Positions 26,136 to 35,261 of a DNA stretch of 64,000 bases are shown here, piece after piece. Each line of letters begins with the position of its first letter. Positions within the stretch are counted from its first letter, which is position 1. Position numbers and translations under genes: made by a program. The notes below the pieces were generated by a model. That model was not told the DNA's origin. It did no database searches and was given only the letters and a program-made list of their open reading frames with translations. The stretch is taken from positions 563,001 through 627,000 of the forward strand of contig NZ_JACHVC010000012.1 of NCBI RefSeq assembly GCF_014230145.1, written 5' to 3'. The DNA comes from Pelagicoccus albus (lineage in GTDB: Bacteria > Verrucomicrobiota > Verrucomicrobiia > Opitutales > Opitutaceae).

Positions 26136-27113
26136 CTACGCCTCGATCAAGTATTTTTGCAGCAACAGGGCTGTTTCTGCCACTACGCTAAGACGATCGA
26201 TCGCCCCACTTCCAGGAATGCCCACAACGGCCGAACACTCTTGCTTGGATGAGTCCAGCAATCCGTTCTCCTCATTGCCAATTACGATCGCGACAGGCTT
26301 GTCGATATCCTCGGGCGGACAAATAGCGGAGTGCTCCGGAAGCGGTGGCCCCTCGATATCCACTCCGATTACGAAGTGAGTCTTGCGAACCCCCTTCAGG
26401 AAACTGGGCACGTTGTCCACCAGACGCAGATCGACCATATCCAGCCCACCGCGGGCTGTGCGATAGGCAAGCTCGTTGGGTCTTGCTTGCTTGCGGGTCG
26501 AGGCGATTAGGAACTTCTCCACTCCAAAATAGGCCGAAGTACGTGCGATACCTCCCAAGTTCTCAGGTCGACTAACTCCGTCCAAGATGAGCAAAGGCAT
26601 GCCTTCTTTGGCCCAAAATTCCGCGGCTTTGGGTGTCGCCAATTCCGGCTGACGACGTCTCACGATCGCCACAACTCCACCGTGATCCTGAGTTCCTCCC
26701 ACTCGGGTCAACTCTTCTGGAGATACCTGATTGTAGGCCTTTTTCTCCTTGGCTAGGAATTTGCAAATCTCACCAAACATGGGCGAAAGCTCCGCATCGA
26801 AGTAGAGTCGCTCCACGATGAAAGGCTTACAGTGAAACAGACTGCCGACAGCGTGGATACCACAGACAGGCTCCAGCCACTGATCGCCTTGAGCGGTGCG
26901 GATAACAGTCGGCTTCACCTTCCCTTTTTCGACCGGAGAGCCTCGACCTCGGTCTGGGCGTCCTCCGGTACGAGGCCGACCCCTCGGGGCACGTGGCTTC
27001 CTAGGCCTACGCTCTTCGCTAGGCTCTTTTCTTCCCCATGGTGAATCTGATCTCTCGTTTTTCAAGCTAACCAAAAGACACGACTGGTCCCAAACATAGC
27101 AAGGCGAAATCAT
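26136..27113 (-). CDS. SpoU/TrmH-family RNA 2'-O-methyltransferase
   Basis: The 325-residue protein has a basic, Arg/Pro-rich disordered N-terminus (residues ~20-65), a small RNA-binding domain beginning CGIHAVGSLF, and a SPOUT knot domain. Motif 1 reads DGVSRPENLGGIART, motif 2 IGNEENGL, and motif 3 IPGSGAIDRLSVVAETALLL. In most TrmH/RlmB enzymes motif 3 has Asn where this has Arg (LNVS versus DRLS), so substrate handling may differ. The layout is closest to the YfiF-like subgroup, whose targets are not settled. It should bind SAM and methylate a ribose in rRNA or tRNA. The ATG at 27113 is the only upstream ATG; a shorter start is possible. Confidence 0.88.
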   Translation of the reverse strand: MISPCYVWDQSCLLVSLKNERSDSPWGRKEPSEERRPRKPRAPRGRPRTGGRPDRGRGSPVEKGKVKPTVIRTAQGDQWLEPVCGIHAVGSLFHCKPFIVERLYFDAELSPMFGEICKFLAKEKKAYNQVSPEELTRVGGTQDHGGVVAIVRRRQPELATPKAAEFWAKEGMPLLILDGVSRPENLGGIARTSAYFGVEKFLIASTRKQARPNELAYRTARGGLDMVDLRLVDNVPSFLKGVRKTHFVIGVDIEGPPLPEHSAICPPEDIDKPVAIVIGNEENGLLDSSKQECSAVVGIPGSGAIDRLSVVAETALLLQKYLIEA

Positions 27114-27254
27114 GATACCGAGCTGCCTGAATTCGTGCTATCCGACCGTCCAGACAGTCTATCTGCAAGGAAGGATTGAACAAAGGGAAGCGATCGACAA
27201 GCATGGCGAAACTGAACTTGGCGAATCCAAATACCCACTGAACTCCTTAGCTAA

Positions 27255-28112
27255 ATGAAATCCTTTTTTGTCGCTCTCATCCTCGGAATTTTCGTGGGAC
27301 TGTTGATAAACAACTTTTTTTCCGATCCAGAAGCCTACCAGAAGCTACAGGATGAAAAAGCAGCCCTCGACTTGCCGGCAGAAATCGAGCCGCCTGCGGA
27401 ACCTGTTGCCGAAGAGACCGAAACACCCGAACCAGCCATGTTTGAGGTAGCGAGCGAAGAGCTGGATATGAAACGAGATTCCAAGGAATCCATCAGTCCT
27501 AGAAAGGTGCCTCCCGTTGTTATGCCGGAAGTCGAAACCTTGGAGCCAGCTCCCGAAGAGCAAGAATCAGCCGACGAAGAACCTGCGACCGAGGTCATTC
27601 CTGAACCCGAAATCAGCGAGCCCGCCCCACCGGAACCCGCTCCAGAGCCACCAGTAGCTGAGCCAGATGAACCTGTCGCCGAGCCAGAACCGCCTGTCGC
27701 CGATTTGCCTGCACCTATTGCCCAAGTTGAAGAGCTCAGTGAGGATGTGGATGAATCAATCTCTGAATCAATCGATGAGGCAGCCGATGAGATTGCCGAG
27801 GCGAGCGAGGAAGCTAGCGAAGAAATAGAGGAGGCCGTGGAGTCAGCAGAAGAGACCGTTCAGGAAATAGCTGAGGAGACCGTCCCCGAAATCGAGTCCG
27901 ATGTCGATCAAGCCATCGCCGCCGCCCTGCGCGGTAAGATTGTGGCCGAAGCAAACTCGGTTGGTGAATCAGTCAGTATCCAAGTCAAAGACCGGGTCGT
28001 TACACTGACCGGAACCGTGCCGGACGAAGCCACCAAAAGCCAAGTCATCGAGCTTGCCGTCTACACTCAAGGCGTTCTCGGCGTCGAGGAGGAGCTGACA
28101 ATCGCGCCCTAG
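27255..28112 (+). CDS. membrane-anchored acidic protein with C-terminal BON domain
   Basis: The 285-residue protein has an N-terminal membrane helix (FFVALILGIFVGLLINNFF, residues 4-22). A long Glu/Pro/Ala-rich low-complexity region follows (~35-215), with (P)EPxxEP-type repeats changing to Glu/Ser/Ala-rich helix. A BON domain closes it (~218-285; RVVTLTGTVPDEATKSQVIE and GVLGVEEELTIA). BON domains bind phospholipid or other envelope surfaces and are common in OsmY-like proteins. The acidic linker probably spans periplasmic space. The role is likely structural or stress-related. It stands alone, 57 bp before glycerate kinase. Confidence 0.85.
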   Translation: MKSFFVALILGIFVGLLINNFFSDPEAYQKLQDEKAALDLPAEIEPPAEPVAEETETPEPAMFEVASEELDMKRDSKESISPRKVPPVVMPEVETLEPAPEEQESADEEPATEVIPEPEISEPAPPEPAPEPPVAEPDEPVAEPEPPVADLPAPIAQVEELSEDVDESISESIDEAADEIAEASEEASEEIEEAVESAEETVQEIAEETVPEIESDVDQAIAAALRGKIVAEANSVGESVSIQVKDRVVTLTGTVPDEATKSQVIELAVYTQGVLGVEEELTIAP

Positions 28113-28169
28113 CCGCTCGTGGAACATTCCTTGCTAGGTTGCCTTCCTTGAACGCCCAAAGCTGCAGGC

Positions 28170-29339
28170 ATGAAAAAAAACGTACTCCTCGCCTTCGATA
28201 AATTCAAAGATGCCCTGACTGCCCACGAGGTTTGCCTCGCCGCTTCCCAAGCCCTGCAGGCTGCCAAACCGGATTGGCAAATCTCCACCTCGCCGCTCGC
28301 CGATGGCGGAGACGGATTCTGCGATACATTAACCCAGTTCTGCGAGGGAGAGTTTCGTCAAACCAATGTCACCGGTCCGCTCGGCCAAGCCACAAGGGCC
28401 CGATACGGATTGGTCGCGACTGATAAGATCAGCGCCGCAGCAGCCGAGAAACTGGATCTCCCCTCATCGGTGGGAACGCTGGCAATATTGGAATTCGCCC
28501 AGTCCAGCGGTATCGCATTGGTTCCGCAGAAGGATCGCTCTCCGTGGACCACGACAAGCTTCGGCTTCGGCCAAACCATCGCACACGCCATTTCGGAGGG
28601 AGCCGAAGCCATCCTTATTGGCCTTGGCGGTTCCGCAACCAACGACTTGGCCGTTGGAGCTCTACAGGCGCTCGGTTTCCGCTTGCTCGATAAAGACGGC
28701 GAGGAACTAAAACGTCTTCCCACTCCACGGAACTGGCAAGCCATCAGCAAAATCCAAGCTCCCGAAATCAACGCCTCCATACCGATCCGCATCGCTTGCG
28801 ATGTCGAAAACCCATTGCTTGGCCCCATGGGCGCTACTCAGATTTTTGGGCCGCAGAAAGGGCTTGAGCCCGAAGATTTCAATTCCTTGGAGGCGGAAAT
28901 GAAACGGGTCGCCACGCTTCTGTGCGAGTCCACCCAAGCCGATTCTGCTCTTTTCGACGAGCCCGGAGCAGGCGCAGCCGGGGGAGCTGCCTTCGGCCTG
29001 ATGCTGGGGCTCGGCGGAAAAATAGTGCCGGGAGCGGAGCTGGTATTTTGTTGGTCTAACCTTTACCAAAAGTTGGAAAAAGCAGACCTAGTGATCACAG
29101 GAGAGGGACGCTTCGATGCGTCTTCTCTGCAGGGAAAAGGACCGGGATCCCTCGCAAAGCAATGTCTAGATTTGGGCAAAGACTTGATCGTGCTCGCTGG
29201 AAGCCTAGGGGATTTGAATGACGATCGCCTAAAGGATTGCAGCCACGCGATCACGCCACCTGGAACCCCTTTGGCCCAGGCCTTGTCGGAAACGAAAGCC
29301 AATTTGCAGAGAACGATTCGAGACCTGCTCTCCGATTGA
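28170..29339 (+). CDS. glxK: glycerate kinase (GK-I family)
   Basis: The 389-residue protein matches the GarK/GlxK glycerate 2-kinase family. VLLAFDKFKDALTAHEVCLA and SPLADGGDGFCDTL lie at the N-terminus. IGLGGSATNDLAVGALQALGF occurs at ~residue 150, LGPMGATQIFGPQKG at ~215, and ITGEGRFDASSLQGKGP near residue 310. It phosphorylates D-glycerate to 2-phosphoglycerate with ATP, feeding glyoxylate or tartronate carbon into glycolysis. No other genes of that route are adjacent, so the carbon source is unknown. A hairpin-rich gap follows. Confidence 0.95.
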   Translation: MKKNVLLAFDKFKDALTAHEVCLAASQALQAAKPDWQISTSPLADGGDGFCDTLTQFCEGEFRQTNVTGPLGQATRARYGLVATDKISAAAAEKLDLPSSVGTLAILEFAQSSGIALVPQKDRSPWTTTSFGFGQTIAHAISEGAEAILIGLGGSATNDLAVGALQALGFRLLDKDGEELKRLPTPRNWQAISKIQAPEINASIPIRIACDVENPLLGPMGATQIFGPQKGLEPEDFNSLEAEMKRVATLLCESTQADSALFDEPGAGAAGGAAFGLMLGLGGKIVPGAELVFCWSNLYQKLEKADLVITGEGRFDASSLQGKGPGSLAKQCLDLGKDLIVLAGSLGDLNDDRLKDCSHAITPPGTPLAQALSETKANLQRTIRDLLSD

Positions 29340-29418
29340 GCGACAGGAAAGCGTCAATTTTCAACGAAAGGCGCCCCCCTCAATCAAGCCCTTGGTCTAG
29401 TCGTCGAATCTAGTAGGA

Positions 29419-29459
29419 GGACTACAAAGTCCGTAATAGCCGGACTTCGGGCCGGTTTT
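29419..29459 (+). terminator. tandem hairpins after glycerate kinase, probable terminator
   Basis: Two stem-loops lie in the 160-bp gap after the kinase stop. GGACT (29419-29423) pairs with AGTCC (29428-29432). A second, CCGG-A-C-TTCG-G-G-CCGG (29440-29455), has a stable UUCG tetraloop and is followed by TTTTACTT. The second looks like an intrinsic terminator with one mismatch. Confidence 0.55.
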
Positions 29460-29500
29460 ACTTGTACCCCCTTCCCCACTGACGCAAAACGGCAAGCCCA

Positions 29501-30064
29501 ATGATGACCATCGAACCAGAGACACGCAACGAGCAGGAAAAACGCTCGCACGCGCACAATCGGTTTCGAAGGGCTAAACAAATCCTGCGACCTCTGCCTA
29601 GGCGGGCTAACCTGCACCGATGGCCGATCTTAAAATGGTTCGCCAAAGCCGCCCGCAAGTCTCCCTATCTTTGGAGGTTTGGCGAAAGAGAGGTCCGCAT
29701 GGCCATCTATATGGGCAGCATCATCGCCTTTTTGCCCATATTCGGGGCCCAGTTCGTAGCGGCCTTCTTTGTGGCCCTAGCCTTGCGAGCAAACCTACTC
29801 GTCATCATGGCAGTCCAGTTGGTGACTAACATTTTCACAGCCATCCCAATCTACACTTTCACCGCATGGACTGGAGGTTGGCTAGTCGACCTATGGGGCT
29901 TGCCCTCCTTGCACTCCGGAATTTCCAAAGCGGCCTACAATATGGTAATCGGCGGGATTATCGTGGGCATCTTTTTCGGCTTCATCGTGGATCTCGTATT
30001 TCGCTTCTTCATCTTTAAGCGACTCTCCAAGAGCGTAGACGTGAAGCGAATGCTCAAAAGTTAG
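29501..30064 (+). CDS. DUF2062 membrane protein
   Basis: The 187-residue protein has a basic N-terminal tail (to ~residue 60), then FGEREVRMAIYMGSIIAFLPIFGAQ, the hallmark of DUF2062, and about three membrane helices with VQLVTNIFTAIPIYTFTAW in the middle. The C-terminus is basic. DUF2062 proteins are small inner-membrane proteins with no settled function. ATG codons at 29501 and 29504 are adjacent. It is followed within about 40 bp by the NamZ-like gene, so they could share a transcript. Confidence 0.85.
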   Translation: MMTIEPETRNEQEKRSHAHNRFRRAKQILRPLPRRANLHRWPILKWFAKAARKSPYLWRFGEREVRMAIYMGSIIAFLPIFGAQFVAAFFVALALRANLLVIMAVQLVTNIFTAIPIYTFTAWTGGWLVDLWGLPSLHSGISKAAYNMVIGGIIVGIFFGFIVDLVFRFFIFKRLSKSVDVKRMLKS

Positions 30065-30105
30065 GTTTGCCCAATCCGTCTAGAGGCTCCAATTTCGCCT
30101 TCTTC

Positions 30106-31401
30106 ATGCGGTGCGCTCCAACGAAAAAACAAGGCTTTTCGCCGATCATCCTAATCCTTCTTAGCCTGATTGCCAGCTGCCTGCTCCCCGTCGCAGCCGT
30201 AGGACAAGATATCCAACAAACCAATACTCCACAACGGACCCTGCTTGGTATCGATGTGCTTGCGGCTAGCAATTTCGACGAACTGGAAAACCGACGTGTC
30301 GGCCTCCTCACTCATCCCGCGGGTGTGAACCGTTACGGGGTAAGCTCCATCCGCGTCCTCCATTCTGCCCAAAACGTAAACCTCACCACCCTGTTCGGTC
30401 CGGAGCACGGAATTTACGGCGACGAAAAGGCAGACGTTCCCGTTCTGGACAAGATTGATTCCCGGACCGGACTGCATGTCTACTCCTTGTACGGAAAATA
30501 CCGTAAGCCGACTCCGGAGATGTTGAGCAATATCGACACCTTGGTGATAGATCTGCAGGACATCGGCACCCGCAGCTACACCTTTGTGAGCTGCATGAAG
30601 CTTGCCTTGGAAGCGTGTTTCGAAAACGGTAAGGAGGTAGTCATTCTTGACCGCCCCAACCCGCTCGGCGGACTAAAAGTCGATGGACCGCCACTCGAAG
30701 AGCAATGGATGAGCTACGTCGGATCGTTTCAGGTTCCCTACGTACACGGACTCACCATCGGTGAACTCGCTCGCATGGCAGTATCCACACCGGGAATACT
30801 CAATATCACCGAAGAGCAGCGCCTAAACGGCACACTAAAAGTGGTTACCATGGAAGGCTGGAATCGCTACATGAGCTGGCCGCAAACAGGCCTAAGATGG
30901 GTGGCTACCTCTCCCTTTATCCCAGACTTCGAATCGGTAGTCGGCTACCCGATGACGGGGCTCGGCGCTCAGCTGGGAGGTTTCAAACACGGAATCGGTT
31001 CGGAGTATCCCTTCCGTTGCCTTCGCTACGGCGCCATGGATATCGATCAACTCCACGCCGAGCTGAAAGCCTGCAACATTCCGGGAATCTCTTTCACGAA
31101 GAAAAAGACCAACCAAGGTACCGGACTCTACGTGCGCGTCACCAATTGGAAAACATGGCGACCCACTGAGCTGAGCTTCTACATGATGCAGCTTACTGCG
31201 AAGTTCGAAGCTGGAAACCCCTTCGCCCAAGCGACCGAAGCCCAAGCCAACTTGTTCAACAAGCATACCGGTTCCTCCGGGTGGTGGACCCAACTCACTC
31301 AACGCGGTGAACATGCCAACGTAAGTGGATACATCACACTTTGGCAAAGACAGGCTCAACAATTCCAAATCGAAAGCCGCAAGTTTTGGCTCTACGACTA
31401 G
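30106..31401 (+). CDS. namZ: DUF1343/GH171 exo-beta-N-acetylmuramidase-like protein
   Basis: From the ATG at 30106 the protein has about 431 residues and a signal peptide (GFSPIILILLSLIASCLLPVAAV); a TTG at 30067 is a less likely start. The body matches DUF1343, now GH171 (NamZ): RVGLLTHPAGVNRYGVSS, TTLFGPEHGIYGDEKA, VIDLQDIGTRSYTF, ILDRPNPLGG and FQVPYVHGLTIGELARM. NamZ removes terminal MurNAc from peptidoglycan fragments. With a signal peptide this copy would act outside the cytoplasm in wall turnover or scavenging. It precedes a sugar isomerase/oxidoreductase pair by 190 bp. Confidence 0.88.
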   Translation: MRCAPTKKQGFSPIILILLSLIASCLLPVAAVGQDIQQTNTPQRTLLGIDVLAASNFDELENRRVGLLTHPAGVNRYGVSSIRVLHSAQNVNLTTLFGPEHGIYGDEKADVPVLDKIDSRTGLHVYSLYGKYRKPTPEMLSNIDTLVIDLQDIGTRSYTFVSCMKLALEACFENGKEVVILDRPNPLGGLKVDGPPLEEQWMSYVGSFQVPYVHGLTIGELARMAVSTPGILNITEEQRLNGTLKVVTMEGWNRYMSWPQTGLRWVATSPFIPDFESVVGYPMTGLGAQLGGFKHGIGSEYPFRCLRYGAMDIDQLHAELKACNIPGISFTKKKTNQGTGLYVRVTNWKTWRPTELSFYMMQLTAKFEAGNPFAQATEAQANLFNKHTGSSGWWTQLTQRGEHANVSGYITLWQRQAQQFQIESRKFWLYD

Positions 31402-31592
31402 GAAGCTGCGAACGAGTTCACCCCAAAGTCTATAGGGCTACTCTTATGCAAGCCCTTGCCCATCCCAATTCCTGTTGCCCGCTGCCTCAAGTTTACTAGG
31501 GTAGCCCAGACAATCGTTTTTAGAAAGAGAGCGGCCCTACCCCAATCGTGGCCAACGCTCCCCTCATAACAAAAAGCTAAAGAAGCAAAACC

Positions 31593-32636
31593 ATGCCTAG
31601 ACCTGTCACCTTGTTCACCGGCCAATGGGCCGACCTGCCAATCGCCGAACTAGCGCCTCTTGTCAAAAAGATGGGTTACGACGGAGTCGAGCTCGCCTGT
31701 TGGGGAGATCACTTCGATGTGGACCAAGCTTTTCGCAGCAAAAAATACTGCCAGGAAAAGTGGGAACTCCTGGCGGAGCATGGCCTTAATTGCTACTCGA
31801 TTTCCAATCACTTAGTCGGCCAAGCCGTTTGCGACCCTATCGACGAGCGACACAAAGCGATCCTACCTCCCGAAATCTGGGGTAACGGCGATCCAGAAGG
31901 CGTTCGCAAACGTGCTGCCAAAGCGATGATCAAAACCGCTAAAGCAGCTCGGAAGTTTTTCGACTGCAAGCCGGGTCGCGGAAAAAAGGATGACTTCCCG
32001 GTCGTAGTAAACGGCTTCACTGGCTCCTCGATCTGGCATGCCCTGTATGCCTTCCCACCTACCGATCAAGCCTACATAGATAAAGGCTTCGCAGACTTCG
32101 CCAAACGTTGGATCCCCATATTGGACGCCTTCGACAAGGTGGACGTTAACTTCGGACTCGAAGTCCATCCAACGGAAATTGCATTCGACACCGCCACGGC
32201 TCGCCGAGCGATCAAAGCAGTAAAGGGACACAAGCGATTCGGCTTCAACTACGACCCTTCACACCTCGGGTATCAAGGAGTCGACTACGTTCGCTTCATC
32301 CGAGAATTCTCCGATCGCATCTACCATGTCCATATGAAGGACGTGTGGTGGGGTCATGGAGACGGATCCGTAGGCGTATTCGGAGGCCATACTAATTTTG
32401 GCGATCCAAAACGTTTCTGGGACTTCAGGTCTCTCGGACACGGAGACATAAACTTTGAAGAAATCATCGTTGCCTTGAACGACATCAACTACGTTGGGCC
32501 ACTATCGGTCGAGTGGGAAGATATCCGCATGGATCGCGTACACGGTGGGAGCGAGGCCTCTGAATTCGTCAGAAAATGCGACTTCCCATCCAGCAAGGTC
32601 GCCTTCGATGCGGCTTTCGACAAAGAACAACAATAA
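31593..32636 (+). CDS. sugar phosphate isomerase/epimerase (xylose isomerase-like TIM barrel)
   Basis: The 347-residue protein is a TIM barrel of the sugar isomerase/epimerase family. Seen are [19 protein letters not shown] (~residues 25-43), [18 protein letters not shown] (~190) with a metal-ligand Glu, [18 protein letters not shown] (~225) with Asp and His ligands, [11 protein letters not shown], and the C-terminal [14 protein letters not shown] carrying the last Glu. These ligands hold a divalent metal that drives keto-sugar epimerisation or isomerisation. It lies 24 bp ahead of a Gfo/Idh/MocA dehydrogenase, a pairing common in cyclitol and unusual-sugar catabolism. The sugar cannot be named from sequence. 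Confidence 0.9.
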   Translation: MPRPVTLFTGQWADLPIAELAPLVKKMGYDGVELACWGDHFDVDQAFRSKKYCQEKWELLAEHGLNCYSISNHLVGQAVCDPIDERHKAILPPEIWGNGDPEGVRKRAAKAMIKTAKAARKFFDCKPGRGKKDDFPVVVNGFTGSSIWHALYAFPPTDQAYIDKGFADFAKRWIPILDAFDKVDVNFGLEVHPTEIAFDTATARRAIKAVKGHKRFGFNYDPSHLGYQGVDYVRFIREFSDRIYHVHMKDVWWGHGDGSVGVFGGHTNFGDPKRFWDFRSLGHGDINFEEIIVALNDINYVGPLSVEWEDIRMDRVHGGSEASEFVRKCDFPSSKVAFDAAFDKEQQ

Positions 32637-32660
32637 GCCTTCAACCTTCGAATATTTGTC

Positions 32661-33818
32661 ATGAAAAGAAAACTACGCATGGGCATGGTGGGAGGCGGAC
32701 AAGGTGCCTTCATCGGAGCGGTACATCGAGCCGCCGCAAATCTCGATGGCCAAATCGAATTAGTGGCAGGCGCGTTCTCATCCGATCCAGCCCGATCAAA
32801 GGCATCCGGCAAAGAACTCTACATCGCACCTGACCGCTGCTACGCGAGCTACCAGGAGATGGCTAAGGCGGAGGCGGCCCTCCCCGAAGACCAACGGATC
32901 GACTTCGTATCGATTGTTACTCCCAACCACACACACTTCGACGTCTCCAAAACTTTCCTACAAGCTGGGTTCAATGTCATTTGCGACAAGCCTATGACCT
33001 TTGATCTGGCTCAAGCCAAGAAAATGCGGAGCATCGTCAAAAAGTCAGGAAAGGTCTTCGCTCTCACTCACAACTACACAGGCTACCCAATGGTCAAGGA
33101 AGCACGGGACCTCGTATCAAAGGGCAAGCTCGGCAAGATCCTGAAGATCGTTGTCGAGTATCCACAGGGCTGGCTGCTTTCCGCCTTGGAAAAGGAAGAC
33201 CAAAAGCAAGCGGCTTGGCGAACGGATCCCAAAAGAGCGGGAGCATCTTGCTGTATTGGAGATATCGGTACACACGCCGAGAATCTTGCTCGCTATATCA
33301 CTGGACTGAAGATCACAGAAATGTGTGCAGATTTCACGACCTTCGTGCCCGGGCGGCTGCTGGAAGACGACGGCAACATATTGGTCCACTACGACAATGG
33401 AGCTCGTGGCATCCTCTACGCATCCCAAATTTCCGGAGGGGACGAAAACAATTTGAACATTCGTATCTACGGCGAAAAAGCATCACTCGAATGGCACCAG
33501 GAAGAGCCAAACGACCTGATCGTAAAGTACGCCGATAAGCCTCGCCAAACATTGCGACGCGGAAACGACTATCTCAGCAAAGCGGCCAAGGACAACACGC
33601 GCCTGCCGGCTGGACACCCAGAAGCATTCATCGAGGCATTCGCCAACATCTACATGGCTGCCGCCAAAGCGATCGATTGCGAAGTCCACGGCAAGAAAAT
33701 GCCAAAGGTCTTGGATTTCCCAAATGTGGAGGACGGTATAGAAGGCATGGCTTTCATCGAAACCGCAGTCCGCTCCGCCAAAGGAAAAGCCAAGTGGACG
33801 AAGTTCGTAAAAGCCTAG
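32661..33818 (+). CDS. Gfo/Idh/MocA-family NAD(P)-dependent oxidoreductase
   Basis: The 385-residue protein begins with a Rossmann fold, RMGMVGGGQGAFIGAVHRAA (residues ~5-24). It contains SIVTPNHTHFDVSKTFLQAG and the family's CDKPMTFDLAQAKK (catalytic Lys of the EKP-like motif, ~residue 112). GDIGTHAENLARYITG (~residue 195) carries the Asp/His of the active site. It oxidises or reduces a sugar or cyclitol hydroxyl with NAD(P). It forms an operon with the TIM-barrel isomerase upstream and ends at a strong terminator. The substrate is unknown; an inositol-like or rare sugar is likely. Confidence 0.92.
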   Translation: MKRKLRMGMVGGGQGAFIGAVHRAAANLDGQIELVAGAFSSDPARSKASGKELYIAPDRCYASYQEMAKAEAALPEDQRIDFVSIVTPNHTHFDVSKTFLQAGFNVICDKPMTFDLAQAKKMRSIVKKSGKVFALTHNYTGYPMVKEARDLVSKGKLGKILKIVVEYPQGWLLSALEKEDQKQAAWRTDPKRAGASCCIGDIGTHAENLARYITGLKITEMCADFTTFVPGRLLEDDGNILVHYDNGARGILYASQISGGDENNLNIRIYGEKASLEWHQEEPNDLIVKYADKPRQTLRRGNDYLSKAAKDNTRLPAGHPEAFIEAFANIYMAAAKAIDCEVHGKKMPKVLDFPNVEDGIEGMAFIETAVRSAKGKAKWTKFVKA

Positions 33819-33850
33819 CCCGCCGAGCCAACTTTCTACTTTAAAATCAA

Positions 33851-33878
33851 GGAACGCCTCAACCGGCGTTCCTTTTTT
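33851..33878 (+). terminator. intrinsic terminator
   Basis: GGAACGCC (33851-33858) pairs with GGCGTTCC (33865-33872), with a 6-base loop and a T6 tract after it. It ends the isomerase/oxidoreductase transcript and abuts the end of the convergent LysR gene. Confidence 0.93.
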
Positions 33879-34776
33879 ACTTACTGTCGTAGGTGTAGGC
33901 CACGTCTCGAATCAAGTCCAAGAAGGCCCGAGCTCCGGGCGAAAGGTAACGGCGAGCATGGGTCAGGGCGAAAAGCAATCGCGTCATCCGCTCGGAAACC
34001 AAAGTCCGGTACACGATCTCAAAGGGCAAATGCTCTTCCTTAGCCATGGCAGGCAGGATCGCGACCCCCACCCCGAGATTGACCATCTCCTTTACAGAAC
34101 GAACCTGCGAACACAGTGCCACCACATTAGGCTCCACATTCATGCGGTCGAAGAAATCGAAAACCTTGTCGCCTAATGTAGCCGATTCCCCAAGCAACAC
34201 CAAAGGTTCGTCCTTGAAATCGTCGATCGAGATTTTCGATTTCTTTTTCGCCAGCGGATGGTCCTTGGAAACTGCTAAAACTAACTCTTCTCGGAGTATC
34301 GGTTCCGCATCGATGCTGGGAGCGTCTCCAGTGTAAGAGGATACAGCGACTTCCAGGCGCCCTTGGGCAACTTCATCGATCAAGCGTCGGCGCAAATTCT
34401 CCTGCACGTGGATGTTCAGCTTCGGATAACGCTCGCGGCATAACTTGATGACTCTCGGGATGAGATAAGGGGTCACCGACGGGGTCACTCCCACTTTTAC
34501 AATCCCTTTAACATCGTCCTCGTTCTCTTTTATCTGTCGTTCGGCGTTCTCAACCTCCATCAGGATGGTCCGAGCACGCGACTCCAGAAAGGTCCCAGCT
34601 CGAGTGAGCTCCGCCTTACGACCCAGTCGGTTAAAGAGTTTTTGGCCTAATTCTCCCTCTAACTTAATGATTTGAGCACTCAACGAAGGCTGCGAGACAA
34701 ATGATTTCTCTGCCGCCCGGGTAAAATTTCCCTCCTCCGCAACCGCCAAAAAGTACCTGAGTTGATGCAATTCCAT
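33877..34776 (-). CDS. LysR-family transcriptional regulator (OxyR-like branch, no redox cysteines)
   Basis: The 299-residue protein has an N-terminal winged HTH (MELHQLRYFLAVAEEGNFTR; SFVSQPSLSAQIIKLEGELG) and a LysR substrate domain (KVGVTPSVTPYLIPRVIKLC; VNLGVGVAILPAM). The overall sequence resembles the OxyR/CynR branch, but the two cysteines that OxyR uses for peroxide sensing are absent; the region reads LVLLGESATLGDKVFDFFDR. It is therefore unlikely to be a peroxide sensor. A good ribosome site (AGGAAA) precedes the ATG. The gene is divergent from a small membrane-protein gene, 95 bp apart in an AT-rich region that probably holds its operator. Confidence 0.9.
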   Translation of the reverse strand: MELHQLRYFLAVAEEGNFTRAAEKSFVSQPSLSAQIIKLEGELGQKLFNRLGRKAELTRAGTFLESRARTILMEVENAERQIKENEDDVKGIVKVGVTPSVTPYLIPRVIKLCRERYPKLNIHVQENLRRRLIDEVAQGRLEVAVSSYTGDAPSIDAEPILREELVLAVSKDHPLAKKKSKISIDDFKDEPLVLLGESATLGDKVFDFFDRMNVEPNVVALCSQVRSVKEMVNLGVGVAILPAMAKEEHLPFEIVYRTLVSERMTRLLFALTHARRYLSPGARAFLDLIRDVAYTYDSK

Positions 34777-34871
34777 AGTCGTTTCCTATGGATTTCATAA
34801 TTAAAGAGTATTTCAACTTATAAATTAAATCCGTTATAGTTTTCAGCGTCGGCAATAACCGACATCCAACA

Positions 34872-35084
34872 ATGAACACACACTACACTAGACATATATT
34901 GGTAGCTTCCTTGATCGCCTTCGTGGCGTTCCTCGGAATTTTGAACCTGTTCGCGGGTTCAGAAAAGCTTACCGCTAGCACCGCGGTCCTCGTAGGACTC
35001 GGCTTCTTAGGTGCGCTTGAGATGCGCCGGGGTACTGGCTCCCGTTTGAAAACACGCCAGATGAAGAAACGCTCTCACGCATAA
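34872..35084 (+). CDS. small membrane protein of unknown function
   Basis: A 70-residue protein with two hydrophobic stretches (ILVASLIAFVAFLGILNLF, residues 9-27, and TAVLVGLGFLGAL, 38-50) and a basic C-terminal tail. It is divergent from the LysR gene and followed by a strong terminator, both of which support a real gene. LysR regulators often control the divergent neighbour, so it may be the regulator's target. I recognise no family. Confidence 0.65.
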   Translation: MNTHYTRHILVASLIAFVAFLGILNLFAGSEKLTASTAVLVGLGFLGALEMRRGTGSRLKTRQMKKRSHA

Positions 35085-35130
35085 CGAATTTGATTTAAAA
35101 AAACAGGGAGCCAACCACTCCGCCTAAACC

Positions 35131-35161
35131 AGAGCCTCCAGCCCCCAAAGCTGGAGGCTTT
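35131..35161 (+). terminator. intrinsic terminator
   Basis: GCCTCCAGC (35134-35142) pairs with GCTGGAGGC (35150-35158), extended by flanking A-T pairs, with a 7-base loop and a short T-rich tail. It ends the small membrane-protein transcript. Confidence 0.8.
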
Positions 35162-35261
35162 GCAATTTCTGGGTCGGACCGCCGCTTGAAGCGTTCTCTT
35201 CAGCAAAGAAGCTTAGCGCCGATTAATACAATAAGGCCCCGTGCCTCTCCCCTTGTAGACG

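Noticed and set aside
29390-29475. tRNA-like fragment on the minus strand (GATTCGA and ACCA-like ends)
   Set aside because: No seven-base acceptor stem forms, and the central hairpin has a 4-base loop unlike an anticodon arm.
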